From VBCG01 sp044226535 (lineage in GTDB: Bacteria; Pseudomonadota; Gammaproteobacteria; Burkholderiales; Casimicrobiaceae), in assembly GCA_044226535.1 (NCBI GenBank), contig JBGAGT010000002.1:269630-333629 (forward strand): DNA of 64,000 nucleotides, in the 5' to 3' direction. Made by a program: the position numbers and the translations under genes. The notes below the pieces were generated by a model. That model made no database searches. It was not told the origin of the DNA and saw only the letters and a program-made list of their open reading frames with translations. Shown piece by piece: positions 28,403 to 37,089 of this stretch (position 1 is the first letter of the stretch; each line of letters starts with the position of its first letter).

Positions 28403-29445
28403 GCGGTCTCCGGGAGACGATGGGTAACGGGCAGGACGGCACGCACGCGGAAGCCCTGGGGCGCCAGGCTGCGCGCCTCGAAGCGGCCCGACAGCGCCTC
28501 GACGCGCTCACGCATGCCGACGAGGCCGAGCCCGCCTTCGGCGGTGCCGGCCGCGGTTGTGCTGACGCCGCCGCGCATCGCCGGCGGCGAGGCGAGGGTC
28601 GCTGCGCGCGCGCGCGGCGCGGCGCCGTCGTTGTCGATGGCGAGGTCCACCGCGGCGCCGTGGTCGCCGTCTCGCACCCGCGCGAGGCGGATGCGCACGT
28701 TGCGCGCATCGGCGTGCCTCGCGACGTTGGTCAGGCTTTCCTGGACGATGCGGTACACGGCGATGTTGACGGGCTCGTCCAGCGAATCGAGCTCGCCGTC
28801 GATCGAGAGCTCGATGGAAACGCCGGCGAGGCGGCGGCGCCAGCCGTCGACGCAGCTTTCGATCGCGCCGGCGAGCCCGAACTCGTCGAGGCCCGGGGGA
28901 CGCAAGCGCCGGACCAGGTCGCGCACGCTGCCGTCGACGTCGTCGACCACGGCGACGATGGCGGCGGCGCTGTCGCGAAGCGCCTCCTGCCCGGGCGCGA
29001 GGCCTGCGAGGATGCACTTGGCGTCGACCTTGATGGCGTTGAGCGACTGCCCGAGGCCGTCGTGCAGCTCGCGCGCGATGTGGCGCCGCTCGTCCTCCTG
29101 CACCTGCGAGTTGGCGCGCGCGAGGCGCTGGTTCTCCGCGAGCGCCGCGGCCAGCCGCTGCTCGGCTTCCTGGCGCCGCAGCAGTGCGAGCCGCGCCGCC
29201 GAGGCGCGACGCCATGCGATGAACGCGAGCCCGATCGCGAGGACCAGCAGCACGCCGGGCAGCTCGTCGATCTGGTAGCGCTCGCGGTCACCGGTCCAGT
29301 GCGCGAAGCGTTCGCCGAAGTCGCCGTACATGCTCACCGCCGCGAACACCGCGACGATGCCCAGCAGCCACCTGACGTCGCGCTTCACGCCCGGCGAAGG
29401 GGCGTCGGCGGGCTCGTGGGTGGAGGAAGGCTGCAGCGTGTCCAT
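28399..29445 (-). CDS. Sensor histidine kinase, NarX/DegS-type (HisKA_3)
   Basis: A 348-residue inner-membrane kinase. Two hydrophobic helices (about 25-42 and 63-80) enclose a short periplasmic loop. A coiled linker leads to the phospho-acceptor His in ERRHIARELHDGLGQSLNAI. The ATPase domain has the N-box around IVQESLTNVARHADA and a glycine box GGLGLVGMRERVEAL. The periplasmic part is too small for a known sensor domain. It pairs with the overlapping response regulator. A TonB receptor gene is divergent from it and may be a target. Confidence 0.9.
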   Translation of the reverse strand: MDTLQPSSTHEPADAPSPGVKRDVRWLLGIVAVFAAVSMYGDFGERFAHWTGDRERYQIDELPGVLLVLAIGLAFIAWRRASAARLALLRRQEAEQRLAAALAENQRLARANSQVQEDERRHIARELHDGLGQSLNAIKVDAKCILAGLAPGQEALRDSAAAIVAVVDDVDGSVRDLVRRLRPPGLDEFGLAGAIESCVDGWRRRLAGVSIELSIDGELDSLDEPVNIAVYRIVQESLTNVARHADARNVRIRLARVRDGDHGAAVDLAIDNDGAAPRARAATLASPPAMRGGVSTTAAGTAEGGLGLVGMRERVEALSGRFEARSLAPQGFRVRAVLPVTHRLPETA

Positions 29446-29490
29446 CGCGAAAATGCTCCGGTCGATCGCGGCGGTGCGCAGTTTCGAGCG

Positions 29491-29507
29491 GCGGGAAATC
29501 TTCCCGC
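29491..29507. promoter_or_regulatory. Perfect 7+7 inverted repeat between kinase and TonB receptor
   Basis: GCGGGAA (29491-29497) and TTCCCGC (29501-29507) are separated by ATC. The site is central in the 117-bp gap between the divergent histidine kinase and receptor genes. It may be a binding site of the NarL-type regulator, or a hairpin in either leader. Confidence 0.4.
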
Positions 29508-29562
29508 AATCCTCGGGAATCGCGCTCACCCGCGGCGGGATGCCCGATGACATTATCACGGC

Positions 29563-31974
29563 GTGGCGAAGCCGACGGCACGAGTGATGGCGAGCACGGC
29601 GGCGACCGCGACCGCAGCGCGCAGGCGAGCGATCGTGCTGGCCATCGTCGCGGCAGGCATCGCGCTGGGTCCACGCGCCGCCGGCGCCGCCGAGGGCGAC
29701 CCCGATGCACGCTCGCTGCCGCCCATCTCGGTGGTGGGCCAGGCGCCCTTGCCCGGCATCGGCGTCGACCGCGACAGCCTCCCCTACACCGTGCAGACGG
29801 CGCACGGCAGCGAGCTCTCCGGCAGCGCCAACGGCTCGCTGGTCGAGCTGCTGCTGGGGCGCATGAGCGGCGTCAACGTCTCGGACGTCCAGGGCAGCCC
29901 CTTCCAGCGCGACCTGAGCTACCGCGGCTATTCGGCGTCCTCGCTGATCGGCGCGGCACAGGGCATCTCGGTGTTCCTCGACGGCGTGCGCTTCAACGCG
30001 CCTTTCGGCGACGTGGTGAGCTGGGACCTCGTGCCCGAGTTCGCCTTGCGCGACATCACGCTGGTCGGTGGCGCGAACCCGGTGTACGGCCTCAACTCGC
30101 TCGGCGGCGCGCTCGCGCTGACCACGCGATCGGGCCTCGACTCGCCGGGCTTCGACGCCGACCTTCGCGTCGGCCGCTTCGGCCGCAAGCGCGCCGACCT
30201 CGCCTGGGGCGGCAGCGACGACGCGGGCAACCACGCCTTCGTCGCCGGCACGTACTTCGACGAGGACGGCTGGCGCGACCATTCGCAGGGGCATCTGGGC
30301 AACCTCTTCGCCAAGGTCGGGCGCAACTCGGGCAGCGATTCCATCGAGGCGACGCTGCTCTACGGCACCAGCCGCCTGACCGGCAACGGCCTCGTGCCCG
30401 ACCTCGACTACGCCGACGACGGCGCGGTGGCGGCGATGGGCAAGGACCGGCGCAGCGCCGTCTACACCTGGCCCGACCGCACGCGCAACACGCTGTGGCA
30501 GGGCGCGGTCAACGCACGGCACGCCTTCACGCCCGACATCGCCCTCGACGGCATGCTGTTCGCGCGTTACGCCAGGCGCGACACCGTCAACGGCGACGTC
30601 GCCGAGGACTACGAGGCGTACGTCGATGCTTGCGGCGCGGGCTTCGACGACGACGGCAACCCCCTGTCCGACGATTGCCCGGTGACGCGCGACGAGGGCG
30701 CCGCGATCCCGCCCGCGGTGCTCAACACCACCAGCACCCGCGAGCATTCCTGGGGCGGCACGCTGGCGCTCTCGGGCAGCACGGGCGCGCATCGATGGAC
30801 CACCGGACTCGACTACGTGCACGCCAGCGTCAGCTACGACCAGTACCAGCAGGAAGCGAGCTTCGACGAGAGCCGCGGCGTGCAGGCGCTGCCCGGCGCG
30901 CCGGTGGACTTCTTCTCGGGCGTCGACGGGGGCTCGCGCACCTGGGGCCTGTACGCCACCGACACCTTCGAGGTCGTGCCGCGCACCTTCCTCACCGGCG
31001 CGCTGCGCTACAACCACGCGCGCGTCGACAGCGAGCTTTCGGTCGGCGACGACGGTGCCCAGCCGCGCAACACCTTCAACTACAGCAAGCTCAACCCGGC
31101 GCTGGGCATCGTGCACCAGTTCGGTAGCGGCCTTTCGCTCTACGGCAACGCCTCGCAGGGCAACCGCGTGCCCACGGTCATCGAGCTCGGTTGCGCAGAC
31201 CCGGCGGCGCCCTGCCGCCTGCCCGCGGGGCTGCAATCGGACCCGCCGCTCGACCAGGTGGTGACGCGGAGCTACGAGGTCGGCGCACGCTGGCGCGGGG
31301 GCGCGACGTCGGCGACGCTCGCCGTGTACCGCAACGACAACCGCGACGACATCCTGTTCCTGCGCGCACCCGACACCCAGCAGGGCTACTTCGCCAACTT
31401 CCCGCGCACCCGCAACCAGGGCGTCGACGCCTCGCTCGACACCGCCCTGGGCGCGTTCAGCGTCGGGCTGCGCTACAGCTTCCTGCAGGCGACCTACCAG
31501 GCGGAAGGCGTGTTGGCCTCGGGCGAGCGCACCATCGACGTCCACCCGGGTATGCGCATCGCCGGCCTGCCGCGCCACACGTTCAAGCTCACCGCCGACT
31601 GGAAGCCCGTCGCGCCCTTGCTGGTCGGCATCGACATGGTGGCGGTATCGCGCGTCGTCACGGCAGGCAACGAGGACGGCCTCGTCGCGGACCCGGGCGA
31701 TGAGGGCGCCACGCCGGTCGATGCGCATGTGGCGGGCCACGCCGTCTTCAACCTGCGCGGCTCCTGGCACGTCGACCGCCACCTCGCGTTCTACGGGGGC
31801 GTCGCCAACCTCTTCGACACGCGTTACGCGAACTACGCGGCGATCGGCGACGACCTCTTCCCCGGCGGGATGCTGGTCGCGCCGCACGTCGAGCCCGGCG
31901 AGGCGCCACCCGCGCGCTTCGTCGCGCCCGGCGCCCCGCGCGCCTGGTACGCGGGACTGCGCTACACGTACTGA
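29563..31974 (+). CDS. TonB-dependent outer-membrane receptor
   Basis: An 803-residue protein. A signal peptide (AIVLAIVAAGIALGP, cleavage near AAGAAEG) is followed by the plug domain (about 40-170; VVGQAPLPG, NGSLVELLLGRMSGVNVSDV, YRGYSASSLIG, LVGGANPVYGLNSLGGALAL) and a 22-strand barrel ending in an aromatic residue (WYAGLRYTY). TonB-box-like residues are at the mature N-terminus (ISVVG). The start is GTG 29563 or ATG 29587. Substrate is unknown; no siderophore or cobalamin genes are adjacent. It is divergent from a two-component system that may control it. Confidence 0.92.
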   Translation: MAKPTARVMASTAATATAARRRAIVLAIVAAGIALGPRAAGAAEGDPDARSLPPISVVGQAPLPGIGVDRDSLPYTVQTAHGSELSGSANGSLVELLLGRMSGVNVSDVQGSPFQRDLSYRGYSASSLIGAAQGISVFLDGVRFNAPFGDVVSWDLVPEFALRDITLVGGANPVYGLNSLGGALALTTRSGLDSPGFDADLRVGRFGRKRADLAWGGSDDAGNHAFVAGTYFDEDGWRDHSQGHLGNLFAKVGRNSGSDSIEATLLYGTSRLTGNGLVPDLDYADDGAVAAMGKDRRSAVYTWPDRTRNTLWQGAVNARHAFTPDIALDGMLFARYARRDTVNGDVAEDYEAYVDACGAGFDDDGNPLSDDCPVTRDEGAAIPPAVLNTTSTREHSWGGTLALSGSTGAHRWTTGLDYVHASVSYDQYQQEASFDESRGVQALPGAPVDFFSGVDGGSRTWGLYATDTFEVVPRTFLTGALRYNHARVDSELSVGDDGAQPRNTFNYSKLNPALGIVHQFGSGLSLYGNASQGNRVPTVIELGCADPAAPCRLPAGLQSDPPLDQVVTRSYEVGARWRGGATSATLAVYRNDNRDDILFLRAPDTQQGYFANFPRTRNQGVDASLDTALGAFSVGLRYSFLQATYQAEGVLASGERTIDVHPGMRIAGLPRHTFKLTADWKPVAPLLVGIDMVAVSRVVTAGNEDGLVADPGDEGATPVDAHVAGHAVFNLRGSWHVDRHLAFYGGVANLFDTRYANYAAIGDDLFPGGMLVAPHVEPGEAPPARFVAPGAPRAWYAGLRYTY

Positions 31975-32018
31975 AGGGTGCGTCGTGGGGTGCGTGCAGG
32001 GCGCGCGCAGCGGGGACC

Positions 32019-32243
32019 TCAGTCCTCGTTCTTCAGCGCGCCCCGCAGGTTCATCAGCGCGAGCCCTGCCTGCAGCACGACCAATCCCCAGGCGCGCGCG
32101 GGCCAGGCCCAGGCGATCCACAGCACGTTGCTGAGCAGGAACAGCGCGAAGCCGGCAAGGCGCCGCGTGCGCTGGCGCGAGCCGACCAGCCAGGTCGACA
32201 CCAGCGTCACCGCCATCGCGGGCCATTGCAGCCAGTCGAGCAT
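32019..32243 (-). CDS. Small integral membrane protein
   Basis: A 74-residue protein with three hydrophobic helices (WLQWPAMAVTLVSTWLVGS, LAGFALFLLSNVLWIAWAW, WGLVVLQAGLALMNLRGAL). The pattern N-x-x-W and a terminal N-x-R-G resembles single-repeat PnuC/SemiSWEET-like small proteins, but the assignment is weak. It is convergent with the TonB receptor gene and divergent from the M20 peptidase. Confidence 0.6.
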   Translation of the reverse strand: MLDWLQWPAMAVTLVSTWLVGSRQRTRRLAGFALFLLSNVLWIAWAWPARAWGLVVLQAGLALMNLRGALKNED

Positions 32244-32396
32244 GCAGCGACCCTAGCGCCGCCGCAGGCAAGGCGGCGTCGGTGGCCCACGGATTGGCGC
32301 GTCGGACGCCGCCGCGGCGTGCCGCGTAGAATCACGCCCCAACAAGGCGCCTCCCTGCGATGCCGAGGACCGGCGCGAAAGCCCACGGAAGACTCC

Positions 32397-33812
<1,416 letters not shown>

Positions 33813-33833
33813 TCCAACCCGAGGAGAACTTCG

Positions 33834-34388
33834 ATGCTCACGTTCCTGTCGCGCAACTGGTGGGTTTTGGTGGTCCGTGGCCTGGCCGCGATCGCGTTCG
33901 GGGTCCTGACCTTCATCAATCCCAAGCTGTCGCTGGCCGCGCTGGTGCTGGTCTGGGGCGCCTATGCCTTCGTCGACGGCGTGTTCTCCATCGCCGCGTC
34001 GTTCAAGGGGCCCAACGCCTCGGGCTTCCCCTGGTCGATGTTCCTGATGGGCGTGGTGGGCGTCATCGCGGGGATCTACACCTTCCTGGCACCCGGCATC
34101 ACCGCACTGGCGCTGCTCTACGTGATCGCGATCTTCGCCATCTTCCGCGGCGTCACCGAGATCTCGGCGGCGATCCGCCTGCGCAAGGAGATCGACAACG
34201 AGTGGCTGCTGATCCTCGCCGGCCTCATCTCGCTGGCGTTCGGCGCCTTCCTGATCCTCAACCCGGGCACGGGCGCGCTGGCGCTGATCCTCTACATCGG
34301 TGCCATGGCCATCGTGGTCGGCGTGATCGAGCTGATGCTCGGCTTCAAGCTCAAGGGTCGCGCTGGACGCACTGCGACGCCCGCCTGA
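33834..34388 (+). CDS. HdeD-family membrane protein
   Basis: A 184-residue inner-membrane protein with six helices in three repeated pairs (for example WWVLVVRGLAAIAFGVLTF). This matches DUF308/HdeD. E. coli HdeD is linked to acid resistance at high cell density; a role here is only inferred. GAGGAGAAC precedes the ATG. It follows the M20 peptidase, with the repeat island immediately downstream. Confidence 0.88.
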   Translation: MLTFLSRNWWVLVVRGLAAIAFGVLTFINPKLSLAALVLVWGAYAFVDGVFSIAASFKGPNASGFPWSMFLMGVVGVIAGIYTFLAPGITALALLYVIAIFAIFRGVTEISAAIRLRKEIDNEWLLILAGLISLAFGAFLILNPGTGALALILYIGAMAIVVGVIELMLGFKLKGRAGRTATPA

Positions 34389-34510
34389 ACTCATCGCGAC
34401 GCGCGCATGTCATCCCCGCGAAAGCGGGGACGCGTAGTGCCGTTGGCTCTGTCACGGCGGCATCGGGCAATCGCGTCATCCCCGCGAAAGCGGGGACGCC
34501 TGATGCATAT

Positions 34511-34593
34511 CGGCGAAACGTGCGACGGCCATCGGGGGCTCGGTCTTCGCGATGCACCCGGCTCAGGCCCGAGCCCCCGACGTCCGCCGCGCC
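34511..34593 (+). repeat. 82-bp hairpin element, left copy (family C)
   Basis: It contains the internal stem GGGGGCTCGG (34533-34542) with CCGAGCCCCC (about 34569-34578). The same sequence with about 15% changes occurs inverted at 34810-34890, so the pair forms a large inverted repeat with a 216-bp centre. Confidence 0.7.
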
Positions 34594-34809
34594 GATCTGC
34601 ATCAGGCGACCACGATTGCGCTCCCGGCGGGGCATGAGCTTCGCCATGCGAGTATTGCGGGCCATCTGCCACCGGGTTTGATGTGGCGGTCCAGCGGTTC
34701 GTGGCCGTCCAGCGGGTCGCAGCAGTTCTGCGCCCGTTACGTCCTGGCGTGTAGCCCACGGGCAAGGGTATCTGCGGGAGCCGCAAAGCTCGTGGCGCGC
34801 GTGTCGCCC

Positions 34810-34890
34810 GGCGCGTCGGACATCGGGGCTCGGCCCGGAGCCGGGTGTATCGCGAGGACCGAGCGCCGATGGCCGGCGCACGTTTCGCCG
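34810..34890 (-). repeat. 82-bp hairpin element, right copy (family C)
   Basis: On the minus strand it reads CGGCGAAACGTGCGCCGGCC, GGCGCTCGGTCCTCGCGATA and so on, matching the left copy. GGGGCTCGG and CCGAGCGCC can form its internal stem. Confidence 0.7.
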
Positions 34891-34898
34891 GGCGACAT

Positions 34899-35013
34899 GC
34901 ACGACGCGAGTTTGCGCGGATGCCGCAATACCCCGGCGCACGACGCGAGTTTGCGCGGATGCCGCAATACCCCGGCGCACGACGCGAGTTTGCGCGGGTC
35001 GACGCAATACCGC
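34899..35013 (+). repeat. 39-bp tandem repeat, about 2.9 copies
   Basis: Units start at 34899, 34938 and 34977 with GCACGACGCGAGTTTGCGCG. Copies 1 and 2 are identical over the 39 bp visible; the third diverges after 22 bp (GGTCGACGC instead of GATGCCGC). Only three units with no spacer/repeat alternation, so it is not a CRISPR array. Confidence 0.85.
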
Positions 35014-35027
35014 TGCCAAAGGCATGG

Positions 35028-35050
35028 GTCCCCGCTTACGCGGGGATGAC
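35028..35050 (-). repeat. Family A repeat supplying the stop codon of the DnaQ-Cho gene
   Basis: On the minus strand the copy reads GTCATCCCCGCG then TAAGCGGGGAC. In most copies the bases after CGCG are AAA; here TAA creates the stop codon (35038-35036). Confidence 0.85.
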
Positions 35051-36457
35051 GGGCTGGAAGTGCCCGGGCGATCGCGCGTGGAGCTTGAGCAAGAGGCGCG
35101 TGACGTCGATGTCGAAATCGCCGGGGCGCGGCGGCGCCTCGAGGAGCCGCGCGAGCTCGTCGTCGTCGCGCGCGCTGCCGAGCCAGCGCCAGTCGCGCAC
35201 GAGGTGCACGTCGCAGCGCTCGCCGCGCGCTTCGCGGATCAGCGCACAGTCGTCGCCGAAGGGCCACGCGGGTATCGCCAGGGGTGCGAGCGCGGCGACG
35301 AGCCGCGCGTCGTGCGCCGCGCCGTCCTCGGCGCCCACGCAGGCGCCGTCGCAGCGGCCGAGCTGGCGCGCGAAGCAGGGCCCGTCGCGGCGCTCGAGCT
35401 TCATGCGGGTCAGGCAGAGCCGGTGCTCCGCGGCGAGCTCGCGCAGCGTCGCGCGCGCGCCGCGCCTGGATGCGAACGGCCCATGGCAGCCCGACAGCGA
35501 CTCGACCTCGTCGGCGGCGACGAAGGCGGGTAACGGCGAGCCGTCGAAGCGCAGCACGCCGGCGTCGCGCTTGCGGCGCAGCGCACGGTTGTGCGCCGGC
35601 ATCATCGACTTCACCAGCATCGCCTCGCGCAGCAGCGCGCCGAGCTCGCCCGCGGTCTCCTCGTGCTCGATGCGGCGGATCTCGGCGGAAAGCCGCAGGT
35701 CCGTCTCGCTGCGCCAGTCGGAGGAGAAGTGCGCGCCGACGCGCTCGCGCAGGTCGAGGGCCTTGCCGATGTACAGCGGAAGCGCGTTGTCGCCGTAGAA
35801 GCGGTAGACGCCGGGCGCCTCGGGCAGCGACTCGATGGCATCGGCGGGGAGCTGCGGGGGAAGGCTCGGCACGCGCAGGATGCGCTTCACCTCGGCCTCG
35901 ATGCGCGCGGCCTCGAACTGCGCGTAGAAGGCCTGCAGCAAAAGCCACAGCGCCTCGGCGTCGCCCAGTGCGCGGTGACGCTGCGACACCGCGAGGCCGT
36001 GCCGCGCGATCAGCGCGTCGAGGCCGTGGCCCTGCGCCTCCGGCTCGAGGCGGCGCGCGAGCTTGACGGTGCACAGCGGCCGGGTGCGGAACGGCCTGCC
36101 GCAGCGCTCGAAGGCGTTCTTGAGGAAACCGTGGTCGAAGCGCGCGTTGTGGGCGACGAATACCCGGCCTTCGAGCCGCGCCGCGACCTCCGAAGCCACC
36201 GTCGAGAAGGTCGGCGCGCCGCGCACCATGGCGTCGGTGATCCCGGTCAGCGCCTGGATCTCGGGCGGGATCGGCACTTCGGGGTCGACCAGCGTCGCCC
36301 AGCGCTCCACGGTGGCGCCGGCCGCAGGCGGGCCTCGGGGCGCCTCGTCCCGGACGTCCACGGTGACGATCGCCACCTCGGTGATCCGGTCCGCGACCGC
36401 GCGCGTGCCCGTCGTCTCGAGGTCGACGAAGGCGATGCGGGGGGCGAAGAGGGCCAT
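35036..36457 (-). CDS. DnaQ-like 3'-5' exonuclease fused to a UvrC/Cho-type GIY-YIG endonuclease
   Basis: A 473-residue nuclease. Residues 1-180 form a DEDDh exonuclease: D12 and E14 in DLETTG, D108 in HNARFD, H161 and D166 in HRALGDAEA. Residues 210-295 form a GIY-YIG nuclease: GVYRFYG, LYIGKA, R238, E278 and N290. A UvrC-like Cys segment (GPCFARQLGRCDGACVG) follows. Such fusions are DNA-repair nucleases akin to E. coli Cho, which nicks 5' of bulky lesions and is SOS-induced. It is divergent from a LexA-like gene with 46 bp between them. The last five residues (PVIPA) and the TAA stop are encoded by a family A repeat. Confidence 0.9.
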   Translation of the reverse strand: MALFAPRIAFVDLETTGTRAVADRITEVAIVTVDVRDEAPRGPPAAGATVERWATLVDPEVPIPPEIQALTGITDAMVRGAPTFSTVASEVAARLEGRVFVAHNARFDHGFLKNAFERCGRPFRTRPLCTVKLARRLEPEAQGHGLDALIARHGLAVSQRHRALGDAEALWLLLQAFYAQFEAARIEAEVKRILRVPSLPPQLPADAIESLPEAPGVYRFYGDNALPLYIGKALDLRERVGAHFSSDWRSETDLRLSAEIRRIEHEETAGELGALLREAMLVKSMMPAHNRALRRKRDAGVLRFDGSPLPAFVAADEVESLSGCHGPFASRRGARATLRELAAEHRLCLTRMKLERRDGPCFARQLGRCDGACVGAEDGAAHDARLVAALAPLAIPAWPFGDDCALIREARGERCDVHLVRDWRWLGSARDDDELARLLEAPPRPGDFDIDVTRLLLKLHARSPGHFQPVIPA

Positions 36458-36476
36458 CGGCGGGGCAGTTGACGTG

Positions 36477-36490
36477 CGAACGAACGTTCG
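36477..36490. promoter_or_regulatory. SOS-like box 1, GAAC-N4-GTTC
   Basis: CGAACGAACGTTCG fits the Bacillus-type LexA/DinR consensus CGAACRNRYGTTYG/C at every position. It lies between the divergent DnaQ-Cho and LexA-like genes, 14 bp before the latter's ATG. Confidence 0.65.
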
Positions 36491-36503
36491 CTATGGTACG
36501 CCC

Positions 36504-37079
36504 ATGTCGAACGATCGTTCCTACCTGGACGCGTTGCAGGACTACTACGCCAACCACCGGGCGCTGCCGTCCTATGCCTCGATCGGCAGCCTGCTGGGGC
36601 TCAAGTCCAAGTCGTCGGTCGCCGCCCTGGTGGCGCGGCTGAAGCTCGCAGGCTACCTCGAATCGACGCCCGACCGGCGGCTGGCGCCCTCGCGCAAGTT
36701 CTTCGCGCGTCCGCTCGCCGCCTCGCCGGTGCGCGCAGGGCTCCCGGAAGCCATCGAGGACGCGCAAAGCGACGCGCTGACCATCGACGACTACCTGATC
36801 CCCAACCCCTCGCAGACGGTGCTGATCCGCGTGAAGGGCGATTCCATGGTCGACGCCGGCATCCACGAGGACGACCTGGTGGTGGTCGAGAAGCGCGTCA
36901 CCGCGCAAAAGGGCGACATCGTCGTCGCCATCGTCGACAACGAGTTCACGCTGAAGCGCCTCGACAGCGAGCGCGGGCAGTTCATCCTGCGTGCCGAGAA
37001 CAAGGCCTACGCGCCGATCCGCCCCGAGGGCGGGCTGGAGATCTTCGGCGTGATGGTCGGCCTCGTGCGCAAGCTCTAG
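36504..37079 (+). CDS. LexA-like S24-family repressor
   Basis: A 191-residue repressor. The N-terminal winged helix (about 1-65; LPSYASIGSLLGLKSKSSVA) resembles LexA but lacks the usual longer opening. The C-terminal S24 domain has the Ala78-Gly79 cleavage bond (PVRAGLPEA), the nucleophile Ser114 in VKGDSMVDAGI and Lys151 in EFTLKRL. Length is slightly below E. coli LexA (202). Two GAAC-N4-GTTC palindromes flank its start codon. RecA-stimulated self-cleavage is expected. It may be a second LexA beside a canonical one elsewhere. Confidence 0.88.
   Translation: MSNDRSYLDALQDYYANHRALPSYASIGSLLGLKSKSSVAALVARLKLAGYLESTPDRRLAPSRKFFARPLAASPVRAGLPEAIEDAQSDALTIDDYLIPNPSQTVLIRVKGDSMVDAGIHEDDLVVVEKRVTAQKGDIVVAIVDNEFTLKRLDSERGQFILRAENKAYAPIRPEGGLEIFGVMVGLVRKL
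36508..36521. promoter_or_regulatory. SOS-like box 2, GAAC-N4-GTTC, inside the LexA-like start region
   Basis: CGAACGATCGTTCC includes a perfect 12-bp palindrome (36509-36520). Its centre is 31 bp from that of box 1, about three helical turns. It overlaps codons 2-6 of the repressor gene. Confidence 0.6.
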
Positions 37080-37089
37080 GCCGCTTGGG

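Larger units (their letters stand above)
34389..35052. repeat. Repeat island between hdeD-like and dnaQ-cho-like genes
   Basis: This 650-bp stretch has no credible gene. It contains family A repeats at 34409-34432 and 34475-34498, spaced by TGCCGTTGGCTCTGTCACGG and GGCATCGGGCAATCGC; a third, inverted copy at 35028-35050; an 82-bp hairpin-forming element at 34511-34593 with a second inverted copy at 34810-34890 (about 85% alike); and nearly three copies of a 39-bp unit at 34899-35013. Translations in any frame are low-complexity (VPAFAGMT repeats). Confidence 0.85.

Noticed and set aside
29446..29562. Cobalamin riboswitch before the TonB receptor
   Set aside because: The leader is too short and lacks the B12-box; only a short palindrome is seen.
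31978..32256. 92-codon plus-strand frame after the TonB receptor
   Set aside because: It is opposite a 74-residue protein with three clear membrane helices, which is the better call.
34899..35013. Possible CRISPR array
   Set aside because: Three directly adjacent 39-bp units with no spacers between them and no cas genes in the window.
34351..35025. Minus-strand open frame across the repeat island
   Set aside because: The product is made of translated repeats (VPAFAGMT, TRVVRRGIAAS) and no start signal is seen.
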